From Varibaculum timonense_A (GTDB lineage: Bacteria; Actinomycetota; Actinomycetes; Actinomycetales; Actinomycetaceae): DNA of 64,000 bases. Made by a program: the position numbers and the translations under genes. Below the pieces are notes generated by a model. The model had not been told where the DNA came from. It did not search any database and worked only from the letters and a program-made list of their open reading frames with translations. The DNA lies in assembly GCF_027694345.1 (NCBI RefSeq), contig NZ_JAQEVU010000009.1:1-64000 (forward strand). Reading direction: 5' to 3'. Position 1 is the stretch's first letter; each line of letters opens with the position of its first letter. This document shows positions 26,376 to 34,800 of this stretch, in pieces.

Positions 26376-26870
26376 ATGACGGGAGAGTCCTTACAGATAT
26401 GTTCGCCGATTCCGGGACGTGTCGTTGGTTTAAGTCAAGTACCGGATTTGGTTTTCTCCGGCATGATTGTTGGTGCTGGGGTTGCGGTGAAACCCAATCC
26501 GGGGGCAACCGAGATTACTGCCGTGTCTCCCGTCTCCGGTAGGCTCATTAAACTGTTCCCACACGCTTTTATGGTTTCCAGTGGGGAACAGATAGTGCTT
26601 GTTCATTTAGGGGTCGATACTGTCAAAATGCGCGGTGAAGGTTTTACTTGTCATGCCATCGAAAATGAGAAACTAAATGTTGGCGATCCGGTAACAACTT
26701 TTTCGGTTACCCAGATTGAGAAAGCTAAGCATTCTTCGTTATGTCCAGTGGTGGTTTTGGATTCAACCCCAGAGGATTTGGAGAATCTCACTTCCGAGGG
26801 AACTCAAGTGGATATGGGGGATTTACTGTTCGAGATTTTTGATCTCTCTAGCGATACCTCTAGCGAGTGA
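26376..26870 (+). CDS. Orphan glucose-type PTS EIIA protein
   Basis: This 164-residue protein matches the EIIA-Glc family: SPVSGRLIKL, then PHAF and LVHLGVDTVKMRGEGF, which supply the two active-site histidines. EIIA accepts phosphate from HPr and gives it to EIIB. No EIIBC gene lies beside it; instead it follows the pullulanase gene by 185 bp. It could serve an EIIBC elsewhere (for example the one at 48721, which already has its own EIIA) or act as a regulator. ATG 26376 has GGGGTG upstream. The protein is shorter and more divergent than its paralogue at 50321. Confidence 0.85.
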   Translation: MTGESLQICSPIPGRVVGLSQVPDLVFSGMIVGAGVAVKPNPGATEITAVSPVSGRLIKLFPHAFMVSSGEQIVLVHLGVDTVKMRGEGFTCHAIENEKLNVGDPVTTFSVTQIEKAKHSSLCPVVVLDSTPEDLENLTSEGTQVDMGDLLFEIFDLSSDTSSE

Positions 26871-27043
26871 CCCGGCTATATGCGGCGTAAGTCATTGATG
26901 ATAGTGCAGGTTATGTGCCTTTAGTGGCGAAACTGGTATTAGGATTGGTTCGCAAGGTCACCATTTCGCGCTAATACGTAAATGTGAGCTTGTCCGGTTC
27001 AAAGGAGCCACGCGGGTTTTCTAGCTTATCTTAAGGTTAATAA

Positions 27044-27097
27044 TTGACAATGTTAAGCCGAGATAAGTAGATTAAGCATTCAGTTAGTCTTACCTAA
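27044..27097 (+). promoter_or_regulatory. Promoter with DtxR/IdeR-like iron box
   Basis: TTGACA (27044-27049) and TAGATT (27068-27073) form a promoter with 18-bp spacing. Just downstream, 27079-27097 matches the 19-bp DtxR consensus as I remember it at 15 positions, including ACCTAA and the TTAG centre. Repression by iron-loaded DtxR/IdeR is inferred. Confidence 0.5.
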
Positions 27098-27137
27098 AAT
27101 CTTAAAATAGTAATTACAAATCACTTCAAGGAGAAAG

Positions 27138-28124
27138 ATGCAAAAAACCAAAGTATCTGGGCGGTTGCTGTCTGTGCTGCTGTCCGCATTCTTAGTTTTT
27201 CCAGCGGTTATAGGGCTTAGCTTTACGCAATTAGCTTGGGCGGCTCCGGTAGATAATCAAGCTGATAAGCATATAACAGAGGTTTCTTTTAGCGTGCCAC
27301 AATATAAGTTCGGCAACAAAGTAACCTCAATACAGATAAGTGGACAAACCAGTAACGTGTTCGCTGAGTCTTGGAAACTGGAGCAGCAAGACAAGAACAG
27401 CACTTCGTGGTCTGCGGCTTCGGGAACTTTTAGCAATGAGTTTAAATATCGTATAAAGATAGCTTTTTCTGCTAAAACCGGTTATGACTTTGATGGCTTA
27501 ACGAAGGAGAAAATTACCCTCATGGGAGCGGGGTCTGCTGTCGAATATGATGCCGGCAAACACGAGGCAACTTTTAATCTTCCCCCACTTGTCGCAAATC
27601 ATACTCTCACTTTTGAGTCCAATGGTGGCAGTAAAATTAAATCCGTAACTAAACCAGAGAACACAGTTGTTGATTTAGAGGACGAGAACTATATCCCCAC
27701 TAAAGAGGGCTTTACTTTCGAGGGTTGGTATCTTGACCAAGGTCTCACTAAAAAGGTTTCCCAGGTTACTCTAGGCACGGATATGACGGTATATGCGAAA
27801 TGGGCGCAGAAAGCTGCCCCCAAGCCGGAGAATCCAAATCCTTCCCAGCCGGGTGGTTCCGTCAATCCGCCCGCGACCTCGACTCCCTCACCGTCTTCAC
27901 CGGATAAAACTGTAAAACCGCAAAAGCCGGGTACTGCTGCGGGTGCAAATAAACCTGGAATGTCAAAGCCAACTGAAAAGCGTCCAGGCACCATGAAGCC
28001 GGCGCTTCCAGCTACCGGTAGTAATCCTGGGTGGTTACTAGCGATTGCGTCGGGTCTGTCCGTTTTGGGGGTTTCTCTCGTTTTACGAGGACGCGTTAGG
28101 GAAAGCAGAGTTTTTTCTCGGTAG
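27138..28124 (+). CDS. LPXTG-anchored surface protein with InlB B-repeat
   Basis: This 328-residue surface protein has a signal peptide (cleavage near LAWAAP, residue 35) and an unassigned N-terminal domain (residues 40-155). One Listeria-Bacteroides/InlB B-type repeat follows (about 155-225), with TFESNGGSKI at its start and GFTFEGWYLDQG...MTVYAKW at its end. A Pro-rich stalk leads to LPATG (28005-28019), a membrane helix and a basic tail. AAGGAGA precedes the ATG. An iron-box-like site overlaps its leader, hinting at expression under iron limitation. No known heme- or metal-binding motif is visible, so its role is open. Confidence 0.9.
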   Translation: MQKTKVSGRLLSVLLSAFLVFPAVIGLSFTQLAWAAPVDNQADKHITEVSFSVPQYKFGNKVTSIQISGQTSNVFAESWKLEQQDKNSTSWSAASGTFSNEFKYRIKIAFSAKTGYDFDGLTKEKITLMGAGSAVEYDAGKHEATFNLPPLVANHTLTFESNGGSKIKSVTKPENTVVDLEDENYIPTKEGFTFEGWYLDQGLTKKVSQVTLGTDMTVYAKWAQKAAPKPENPNPSQPGGSVNPPATSTPSPSSPDKTVKPQKPGTAAGANKPGMSKPTEKRPGTMKPALPATGSNPGWLLAIASGLSVLGVSLVLRGRVRESRVFSR

Positions 28125-28152
28125 TTTCCTAGTGTTTAGTTAAATAAACCGA

Positions 28153-28193
28153 TTAAGACCCTTCTGCCTTGTTTCTAGGCAGAAGGGTCTTAA
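28153..28193 (+). terminator. Terminator after the InlB-repeat surface protein gene
   Basis: A perfect 17-bp inverted repeat (28153-28169 and 28177-28193) with a 7-nt loop lies 28 bp after the stop codon. Confidence 0.85.
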
Positions 28194-28304
28194 CAATTCG
28201 GGCATTAGCCCGACATTAGCCCAACAAGTCTGACGGAGAGTTAATGCCGTGATTAACCCGTATTCCTCCTTATAAGGTCAAGTGGTGCCTATTTGGGGGT
28301 AAAC

Positions 28305-28322
28305 TTTTTTTTTGGGGGGGGG
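28305..28322. repeat. Mononucleotide tracts T9 then G9
   Basis: Nine T are followed directly by nine G in a gene-free stretch. Such tracts slip in replication and sequencing, so their length may be variable or wrong. Confidence 0.8.
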
Positions 28323-28427
28323 ATTCTAATTGCCTGTTATTGACCCAAAACCCGGGCAGCTCAGTGCTGGGATGGTAGCGCTTAATTCGCGATAGACCTT
28401 GGGGTTTGCCTTGAATCCTAGATGTCA

Positions 28428-28464
28428 GTTGGGGGCGGATTCCGTATCGGAATCCGCCCCCAAC
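28428..28464. terminator. Strong isolated hairpin
   Basis: A perfect 17-bp inverted repeat (28428-28444 and 28448-28464) with a 3-nt loop is followed by CTTTGTT. It resembles a terminator, but no gene ends nearby; the closest upstream gene already has its own terminator at 28153. Confidence 0.6.
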
Positions 28465-28759
28465 CTTTGTTCCCCATCTCAAGCAAATAAGGAGATATCA
28501 AACGCTTGTCGCTTAACCCTTATTGCTGATATTAAAGGTAAACACTGCATCTGGAAGAGAATATAAACAAACCTGAAAGAATGCTTTATATTTGGTAAAA
28601 AGTACAGTTAAAAGCTATTTCTAAAGATTTCCTCTAATTTTTCTGACAACTACCTGAAAGCTAAAATGGCTGGTAAATCAAGATAGTAGCAGCAGCTTAG
28701 AAACGGGGCTAAAAGCTAGATAAACCTGCCTATATTCGGATTTTGAATTGGGGCGCTTC
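28465..28759. other. AT-rich gene-free stretch
   Basis: No coding sense, repeat or RNA gene was recognised in this AT-rich interval, which ends at the 3' end of the hydrolase gene. Confidence 0.4.
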
Positions 28760-29578
28760 TTAAGTAGTGGGGGGAACAGTGCGGGTAGCCCAAGTAAGGA
28801 TTTGGTTACGTAAGAAATCAACCTTATCTGCGTCCTCGTAGCCCTCATCTAGCTTGCGATAGTTACTGGGTAAGACCCCATAGAGACTTAGCTGATCTAA
28901 AATCAACAACTCACAGTTGGGAGGCAACAAAGCTTGAGGGTCATTAAGCAGGGGAGCGAACCACTGCGAAGCCAAAGTTTGCGGATCAACTACGAACAGA
29001 GTAGGCAGGGCAATATCTTGCAGTAGTTTCTCGGTATCGACAATGGTCAGTTCTTTCAAGGTCTGTTTACCTATCACGAAATACTGTCGGGAAGCCCCCT
29101 GATCGTTGGGGATACGAGTATGTCCTACCTGTTCCAATTCGGCTAGTTGGGAGGAGGAAAACACGTCCTCCCAAGGAACCTCTGCTGGCCCTAAAATTGG
29201 TGCCGTCAAAACTAAAGCCTGTACCTTATCCGGGACGGCGCGTAAAGCAGCTAGAGCTCCCGAACCATCAGCGTGAAGAATTTGCTGGTCAAAGCCTCTC
29301 TCGGCTAGCCAGCCGGCGACGGCTTTTAAATCTTCAATCTGGTTTTCCAAGCTGACAACGTCATCATCGCTTTTTCCGCATCCCGAAAAATCCATTTGTA
29401 AAGTCGCGTAACCAGCAGCTCGATAGGATTTTGCGAAAATATCGAACCAACCCAGATTGTGGCGGTCAAGTAAGAATGAATGAGCAAAAATCACTGCGCA
29501 GTTACTAGAATCAACCGGAACTACGAAATCGGCAGCTAAGCTAATGCCACGTGACGTGTCGATGTTTATTTCGCTCAT
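28760..29578 (-). CDS. Alpha/beta hydrolase-like protein with altered nucleophile elbow
   Basis: This 272-residue protein follows the alpha/beta hydrolase plan: an HSF segment at the oxyanion position (FAHSFLLDRHNLG), then GYATLQMDFSGCGKSD, and the nucleophile-elbow region ILHADGSGALAALRA near residue 105. In active relatives the elbow reads GHSMGG; here the aligned position is Gly (ADGSG), though a Ser follows one residue later. It may be inactive or use a shifted Ser. No clear catalytic His motif is seen near the end. It is divergent from the small gene at 29731. Confidence 0.7.
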   Translation of the reverse strand: MSEINIDTSRGISLAADFVVPVDSSNCAVIFAHSFLLDRHNLGWFDIFAKSYRAAGYATLQMDFSGCGKSDDDVVSLENQIEDLKAVAGWLAERGFDQQILHADGSGALAALRAVPDKVQALVLTAPILGPAEVPWEDVFSSSQLAELEQVGHTRIPNDQGASRQYFVIGKQTLKELTIVDTEKLLQDIALPTLFVVDPQTLASQWFAPLLNDPQALLPPNCELLILDQLSLYGVLPSNYRKLDEGYEDADKVDFLRNQILTWATRTVPPTT

Positions 29579-29730
29579 ATAACCACCGTAAACCGGTAAT
29601 CATAAAAAATGTTGTGAGAATGACCAGAATTTTCTTAGTCTGGCTAGCTAGTTTTTTTAACCGGAGCCCTGTACGGTGGTTGCGGTAGAATAGTGCACGC
29701 CCGCTTTTGACGATTCGAAAGGTAATAGCT

Positions 29731-30063
29731 GTGGGAAAGAAACTATTGACCGTCCTCGGCATCGGTGCTGGTATCGCGCTAGTTCGCCGTGAGGTTCGTG
29801 AGAATCCCGAGGGTGGGGTTGCCAAAACCGTTAATGCAGTGACTTCCAATCCGCAGGTTCGCCGGGCGGGGCGGGCTACAAAGCAAAAAGCGTCTGAGGT
29901 TTTTCGCCGCCAAGGAGAAGCCATAACCGATAAAATCGCGGATGCGGTTAAGGAACGTCTGTTCGGAGTGCCGGTCACCAATAAAACAAATCCCGAGTTC
30001 GTGGACGTGCAAATCGAGGAAATAACGGTTGATGTGCCAGATTCTACCCCTGAAAAAAGTTAG
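29731..30063 (+). CDS. Small protein with N-terminal hydrophobic segment, function unknown
   Basis: I do not recognise a family for this 110-residue protein. It starts with a basic and hydrophobic segment (KKLLTVLGIGAGIALVRR) that may be a membrane anchor. A basic helical middle and an acidic C-terminal strand region (FVDVQIEEITVDVP) follow, a plan resembling YtxH-type small envelope proteins only loosely. I chose GTG 29731 because AAAGG lies 7 bp upstream; the frame remains open to TTG 29707. It is 36 bp upstream of the VIT1-like gene and probably cotranscribed with it. Confidence 0.65.
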   Translation: MGKKLLTVLGIGAGIALVRREVRENPEGGVAKTVNAVTSNPQVRRAGRATKQKASEVFRRQGEAITDKIADAVKERLFGVPVTNKTNPEFVDVQIEEITVDVPDSTPEKS

Positions 30064-30099
30064 AACATCTACTTTTGTGACAAGGGGATAGACCGTACG

Positions 30100-31164
30100 G
30101 TGCAAGAAACCTCAAAAAAACAACTGCGGCGGTGGCGCAAATACCTCGCGGAAGAACGTCTAGAGGCTGATACCTATCGCTACCTGGCTCGTCACCGATT
30201 CGGTGATGAACGGGAAGTGCTTCAGGAACTTTCAGTTGCCGAGGAGCGTCACGAACAGTATTGGTTAAATCTTTTGGGTGAGGACGCATTGCCGGCTCCC
30301 CGGGCAAGTTTGCGTTCACGCTTGCTGAACTTTTTTACCCGAGTTTTCGGCACCATATTTATGTTGGCGATGATGCAGCGGGCAGAGCAGCGTCACGATT
30401 ACGAAGCTGACCATGATGTTCCCAGCGAAATCGTGGCAGACGAAAAGATTCACTCCGAGGTGGTGCGGGCTCTTGCTGCCCGGCAACGTGCCACTATTTC
30501 TGGTAGTTTTCGCGCCGCAGTTTTCGGTGTGAATGATGGATTAGTCTCTACCTGTGCTTTGATTCTAGGGATTTTTGGGACGGGAGTTTCAAAAACCACG
30601 ATTATCGCGACCGGGTTGGCCGGTCTGCTTTCAGGTGCACTGTCCATGGGGGCAGGGGAATATGTGTCGGTGCGTTCTCAAACTGAACTCTTAGCTTCTT
30701 CCTCGCCAGATCCAGAATCTGAACATGCGATTGACAAGCTAAATATGAATCAAAATGAATTAGCGTTGGTGTTTAGAGCGCGCGGGGATGACGCGCAAAC
30801 TGCTGATCGGAAAGCGGCCGCTGCTTTTGCGAAGATAAAAATAGGCGAGCAGGCGAATTTAGGGACAAAAAATCGTGATTATGAAGAAATCGGAACCGGT
30901 ATGAGGGCCGCGGTTTCTTCGTTCGCTTTCTTTGCTATCGGAGCGTTTGTGCCCCTTTTCCCATTTTTGCTGCCGTGTTCGGCGCTTAGTGGTGCAATCG
31001 CGGCGGTGGTTTTAGTGGGGGTAACTTTACTGCTAGTCGGGGGGGTTGTCGGGTTGCTGTCTGGCTCCGACCCTGCTCCGAAAGCCTTGCGGCAACTGTT
31101 TATTGGGTACGGCGCGGCCGGAGTTACTTATCTGTTGGGTTTAGCTATCGGCACACAACTTTAA
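30100..31164 (+). CDS. Ferritin-like domain fused to VIT1/CCC1 family Fe/Mn transporter
   Basis: The first 130 of 354 residues form a rubrerythrin/ferritin-like four-helix bundle with the metal ligands EERLEAD, AEERHEQYW and DEKIHSEVV. The remainder is a VIT1/CCC1 membrane transporter: AAVFGVNDGLVSTCALILG, the GALSMGAGEYVSVRSQTEL metal-binding signature and three C-terminal hydrophobic helices. Such fusions are thought to move iron or manganese across the membrane, with the soluble domain binding or oxidising the metal. The start is GTG 30100. The job is probably metal detoxification or storage; the ion is not known. Confidence 0.9.
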   Translation: MQETSKKQLRRWRKYLAEERLEADTYRYLARHRFGDEREVLQELSVAEERHEQYWLNLLGEDALPAPRASLRSRLLNFFTRVFGTIFMLAMMQRAEQRHDYEADHDVPSEIVADEKIHSEVVRALAARQRATISGSFRAAVFGVNDGLVSTCALILGIFGTGVSKTTIIATGLAGLLSGALSMGAGEYVSVRSQTELLASSSPDPESEHAIDKLNMNQNELALVFRARGDDAQTADRKAAAAFAKIKIGEQANLGTKNRDYEEIGTGMRAAVSSFAFFAIGAFVPLFPFLLPCSALSGAIAAVVLVGVTLLLVGGVVGLLSGSDPAPKALRQLFIGYGAAGVTYLLGLAIGTQL

Positions 31165-31188
31165 TAGTTGTTTTACCGCTAAGAGGTT

Positions 31189-32022
31189 TTAGCTTTCTGG
31201 TCGGTTGTTTGTTTCGTTTTGGTTGTAGTTATCTATAATCTGAGCGTGCTTAGCGCCAGTATTTTTGCCGGTGGCAAGGTCGATTTCTCCTGTTTCGTCC
31301 TCTTTGTCTAAAGTTCTGGAGCCGCGTATTTTTAAGTCTCTTAAACGCAGTAACTGTCGCAATTGGCGAGTGGTTAGTGTGATGGTGAAATCGGGGGCTT
31401 CTGGCAAGGTCCAACCGCGCCACTGTGCCAGTAACACGAAAATCAGTGAGGTAATAATAGAAATCCCCATCCCTAGTACCGGCATTCCCACTTTAAAGAA
31501 AATGACCATTAGTACTGCTGATAGGGCGGCGGGGGTGGCGTAAAGGTTAGCTCCTCCGAACACGCGCGGGATACGACCAACCATAATGTCGCGAATGATG
31601 CCTCCGCCGACTGCCGTGGTTAGCCCCATCATTAGTGCGGGTAGTATCCCTAGCCCTAGGGCAAGGGTTTTTTGCGCTCCGGTGGCTGCCCAACATCCCA
31701 GGCAGAGGGCGTCGGCAACCGTAATTATCCGATTAGTCCATTTAGATTCCAGTCGCCAAAAGAATGCCACTAATGCACCTAGTAATGCTCCCGCGAGGTA
31801 AAAAGGGTCGGTAAATGCGACTGGAATCTTTTGTAATAAAACGTCTCGAGCCATGCCGCCGCCGAGGGCTGAAATAACTGCTAGGGTAGCGAATCCTATG
31901 GCATCAAAGTGGCGTTCTCGAGCTAATTTAGCTCCGATGATGGCTGCGCAGAAAACGCCGGTTACATCAACGACGCGAAATGCGGTCGCTACGACTTCAG
32001 GACCGAAAGCAGTTGTGGACAT
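31189..32022 (-). CDS. TRIC cation channel/YadS-like membrane protein (UPF0126)
   Basis: The 277-residue protein has about seven hydrophobic helices in two similar halves, each carrying the family glycine motif: ALGGGMARDVLLQ near residue 55 and AVGGGIIRDIMVG near residue 138. Relatives act as potassium-permeable trimeric intracellular cation channel homologues; the physiological role in bacteria is uncertain. The last 65 residues form a charged cytoplasmic tail, longer than usual. It is convergent with the VIT1-like gene, 24 bp apart. Confidence 0.88.
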   Translation of the reverse strand: MSTTAFGPEVVATAFRVVDVTGVFCAAIIGAKLARERHFDAIGFATLAVISALGGGMARDVLLQKIPVAFTDPFYLAGALLGALVAFFWRLESKWTNRIITVADALCLGCWAATGAQKTLALGLGILPALMMGLTTAVGGGIIRDIMVGRIPRVFGGANLYATPAALSAVLMVIFFKVGMPVLGMGISIITSLIFVLLAQWRGWTLPEAPDFTITLTTRQLRQLLRLRDLKIRGSRTLDKEDETGEIDLATGKNTGAKHAQIIDNYNQNETNNRPES

Positions 32023-32249
32023 AGCTTTATTTTTCTATTTTTCCCTCTAGTTTTTCCACTCCGGGAGTAGTCTGCGGATACACCCCCTAGAACCGAGCCC
32101 CTCTTCTTCGGGAGCCGTTTATCGCCACCCAGATTTTCCTCTTTGTTGAGATACGCATATGCATACGAGAGGGTTTTATCGGAGTTCGGGCAGGGCAGTT
32201 AGTAGGTGCGATGGTGATGGGAAAGGGCGTGTGCGAAAAACTTATTACC
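32023..32249. other. Gene-free stretch upstream of the TRIC-like gene
   Basis: This should hold the promoter of the minus-strand TRIC-like gene. TTTTATCGGAGT near 32175 weakly echoes the left part of the structured repeat that follows, so an eroded copy is possible. No gene is seen. Confidence 0.35.
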
Positions 32250-32351
32250 GCAGGGGGAGATTTTATCCGAGTGGGTGCGGTGGGCATAAGAATTCGGAAA
32301 ATGCTTTGGCATTTTTCGAATTCTTGGGCAGGAGGAAAAACCCACCCCTGC
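32250..32351 (+). repeat. Structured repeat, copy A
   Basis: The outer arms (32250-32264 and 32336-32351) pair with a few mismatches. The left loop ATCCGAGTGGGTGCGGTGGG (start 32265) and right loop GGGCAGGAGG (32326-32335) are G-rich. The apical hairpin 32288-32325 has 17-bp arms. It is one of six related elements in the window and lies past the 3' end of the MFS gene. Confidence 0.9.
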
Positions 32352-32403
32352 GCGCCGAAATAATCGGGGTTTTTACCGAGCCAGACCCGGACATGGAGTG
32401 CTG

Positions 32404-34245
32404 TTACCGAGAAGGATCCGGGTTGATTACGGCATCAATTTTATGCTTAGAAGGCAGCCCAGCCAGCAGTAGTATCCCAGCTAAGGACAAGATGGTATAG
32501 AACCAGAACAAGCGAGAAAATCCTTCGTTTAACCCCATCTGGAATGCGGTCTCTATCTGGTCGCGATGGGATTCAATATCTTGCAGATACTTAGCTCGCA
32601 TCTGTTCCACACCTGGAGGAACCGTTCCCATCTGGGCTTTTATCTTGGCTTCTTGCTGATCAAACAGATAGTTCGCTATTTCTTTAGTCCTATCCACAAC
32701 GTTCGTGACATCCGCAGATTTGATTTTCTCTTGAATGGGAGCGGGTAAATCTGACATTTTAAAGCCCATATCTGCTTTCATCTGGGGCATTCCAGATTTG
32801 CTATTTTCTATGGCAGCCATGGTAGGCATCGGCGGCATTTCGGGCATTGCCTCCATTACCTTGCCGGATAGACCTCCCATCGCGGTGGCGAGCAACCCTA
32901 CTAAGATCGCGGGAGCCAAAGTAGTGCCCAGCGAACGAATCAGCGATAGGGTTGCTTGTCCGGAATTAGCGTCAGACTCGGGAATTAAATGCAAGATTAG
33001 GTAGGTTAGTGGTGCGCCCATCAAGAAACCTAGACCTAATCCCATCACAAATATTGATAGTGAAGTTGATATTATCCCTGGGTGGGGGCTTGCCCAGAAG
33101 ATTAGCATTATGCCCGCTATGGTGGAGATTGCAGTGCCTACTCCCAGGATTCGCCGCGGCCCGAAACGGTCGGTTAAGCGCCCACTAATGGGAGATCCTA
33201 TTGCCGAGCCCACTCCGATAATGATGGTGGGATAGCCTCCGGCTCCCGAGGGTAGACGTAAACAATTCTCTGCAAACTGAGGAATAAACATTACCGTCAT
33301 CATCAAGATGCCAGCAACCGCGCCCATTAGCAGGGTCGATCCCACATTTATGTTTCCGAAGTATTTGAAATTGATAATTGGGTCGGCTACCCGGTGTTCG
33401 ATAACCCAAAAGAGGGGTAGCAGGATTAAGAAGACTACTAACGCTACCCAAACGTTGCGGTCTTTGACGGACTCGCCAATCTGGGTGAAATCCAGGTTTT
33501 GGAATGCCCATAGTATCGAGGTTGTCATTACTACTAGAACTAATATCCCTGGTAAATCAAGTCTGCGGGAGGAATCTTGGGTTTCCTTTGGTAATGCCCA
33601 AATCCCCAGTCCTACAACAACTATGGCAATGGGAACGTTAATGTAGAAAATCCATTGCCAATTTTCTTGACCGGCAATATCGAGAATTAGGGAACCGGCA
33701 GAGGCGCCAAATACTGAGGCAACGCCGTAAACCATCCCTACCAGCCCTAGAGCCATACCGCGCTTAGGAGGAGGGACGATGGTGCCTACTGCCGCGGTGG
33801 CAACTGGTACCATCCCGCCCCCTCCGATTGCTTGAATAGCTCGTGAAGCCAGCAGCAATCCTAGAGAGGAGAAGTCTTGTGCTAGTCCACATCCTAGGGA
33901 GCCAAGCCCAAATAACCCAATTGCCAGCACGTACACCGGTTTACGGCCAATAATGTCCGCGATTTTTCCGATAACTGGAATCGCTGCCGCATATGCGAGG
34001 GTGTAAATAGTAAATACCCAAACCCCGACCTTATCGTCAATGCCTAATCCGTTTTGAATAACGGTGCGAGCAGGATTTACGATGCCCATATCTAGGGCTC
34101 CCATCCCAATCCCTGCTAAGTAGAGGACGAGGACGAGTTTCCACCTTTTGGGGGCGGTAAAGTCGGTATTGGTTAGCTGGGAGTCGCTATTTTCTGTTTT
34201 ATGTTCTACTTTTTCGGGTTTCGGGGTTTTTAGCTCGCAGCTCAT
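32404..34245 (-). CDS. DHA2-type MFS drug efflux transporter with Met-rich external loop
   Basis: This 613-residue transporter resembles the 14-helix EmrB/QacA group: a first helix with GMGALDMGIVNPA, the loop motif GKIADIIGRKPVY, and motif C-like GAVAG and GVGSAIGSPISGR segments. It would export drugs or other toxic compounds using the proton gradient. Between the last two helices is an insert of about 110 residues (about 32530-32850). It begins with nine Met in 35 residues and continues as a charged helical segment, and probably faces outward. The MarR gene lies 36 bp upstream in the same operon. Normal family members are about 500 aa. Confidence 0.9.
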   Translation of the reverse strand: MSCELKTPKPEKVEHKTENSDSQLTNTDFTAPKRWKLVLVLYLAGIGMGALDMGIVNPARTVIQNGLGIDDKVGVWVFTIYTLAYAAAIPVIGKIADIIGRKPVYVLAIGLFGLGSLGCGLAQDFSSLGLLLASRAIQAIGGGGMVPVATAAVGTIVPPPKRGMALGLVGMVYGVASVFGASAGSLILDIAGQENWQWIFYINVPIAIVVVGLGIWALPKETQDSSRRLDLPGILVLVVMTTSILWAFQNLDFTQIGESVKDRNVWVALVVFLILLPLFWVIEHRVADPIINFKYFGNINVGSTLLMGAVAGILMMTVMFIPQFAENCLRLPSGAGGYPTIIIGVGSAIGSPISGRLTDRFGPRRILGVGTAISTIAGIMLIFWASPHPGIISTSLSIFVMGLGLGFLMGAPLTYLILHLIPESDANSGQATLSLIRSLGTTLAPAILVGLLATAMGGLSGKVMEAMPEMPPMPTMAAIENSKSGMPQMKADMGFKMSDLPAPIQEKIKSADVTNVVDRTKEIANYLFDQQEAKIKAQMGTVPPGVEQMRAKYLQDIESHRDQIETAFQMGLNEGFSRLFWFYTILSLAGILLLAGLPSKHKIDAVINPDPSR

Positions 34246-34281
34246 AATAATCCTTGATGTTTAGTTTTGGTTTCTAAAGCT

Positions 34282-34767
34282 TTAGGACTCTTGATGTGGG
34301 GAAGTGTCTAGAGAATCTAAAAATTGACCTAGCATTTCGCTAAAAGTAGCCAGTTCGTTTTCGCTGCGATTGGCAAATAATCCCTTTAATCCTGCCTCCA
34401 TGGGGGCGGTAAAATCGTGTCCGATTTTCCCGCCTAGTTCCGAGATGCGCAGTATAGTTTTACGGCGGTCGCTATCGCTGGTTTCGCGATTTACATATCC
34501 AGAATCGACTAGCCGATCAGTCAAATAGCTGACTGCCGCTCGCGTAATTTGTAACTTTTTCGCTAGTTGCGAGGGGGATAGGGGTTGTTCGGATAGTTCT
34601 GCTTGCCAGATTTGCAAGAGAGCCTCTCCATCTTTTCCGTGCAGCCCTACTTTTGATGAATACCGATTGGTTAGGTCATTTGCTGTGAAAATCAGGCGAT
34701 GTAACTGGTAGAGGAGTTTCTCTAGGTGTTGTTTGCGTTTGATTTCTGGCTTAGCTTCTTCAGTCAT
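34282..34767 (-). CDS. MarR family transcriptional regulator
   Basis: The 161-residue protein shows the MarR winged helix: LSPSQLAKKLQITRAAVSYLTDRLVDSGYVNRETSDSD with a recognition helix and a wing, then RRKTILRISELG. MarR proteins repress neighbouring efflux genes until a ligand binds. It is the first gene of an operon with the MFS transporter. Palindromes in its promoter are likely autoregulatory targets. Confidence 0.93.
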   Translation of the reverse strand: MTEEAKPEIKRKQHLEKLLYQLHRLIFTANDLTNRYSSKVGLHGKDGEALLQIWQAELSEQPLSPSQLAKKLQITRAAVSYLTDRLVDSGYVNRETSDSDRRKTILRISELGGKIGHDFTAPMEAGLKGLFANRSENELATFSEMLGQFLDSLDTSPHQES

Positions 34768-34770
34768 GTA

Positions 34771-34800
34771 GTTAAGTATATTAACGGTTAAGAAACTTAA
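34771..34800 (-). promoter_or_regulatory. Candidate MarR operators
   Basis: Directly upstream of the MarR start lie GTTAA-N5-TTAAC (34771-34785) and the perfect palindrome TTAAG-AAA-CTTAA (34788-34800). They overlap the expected promoter, and autoregulation is inferred. Confidence 0.5.
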
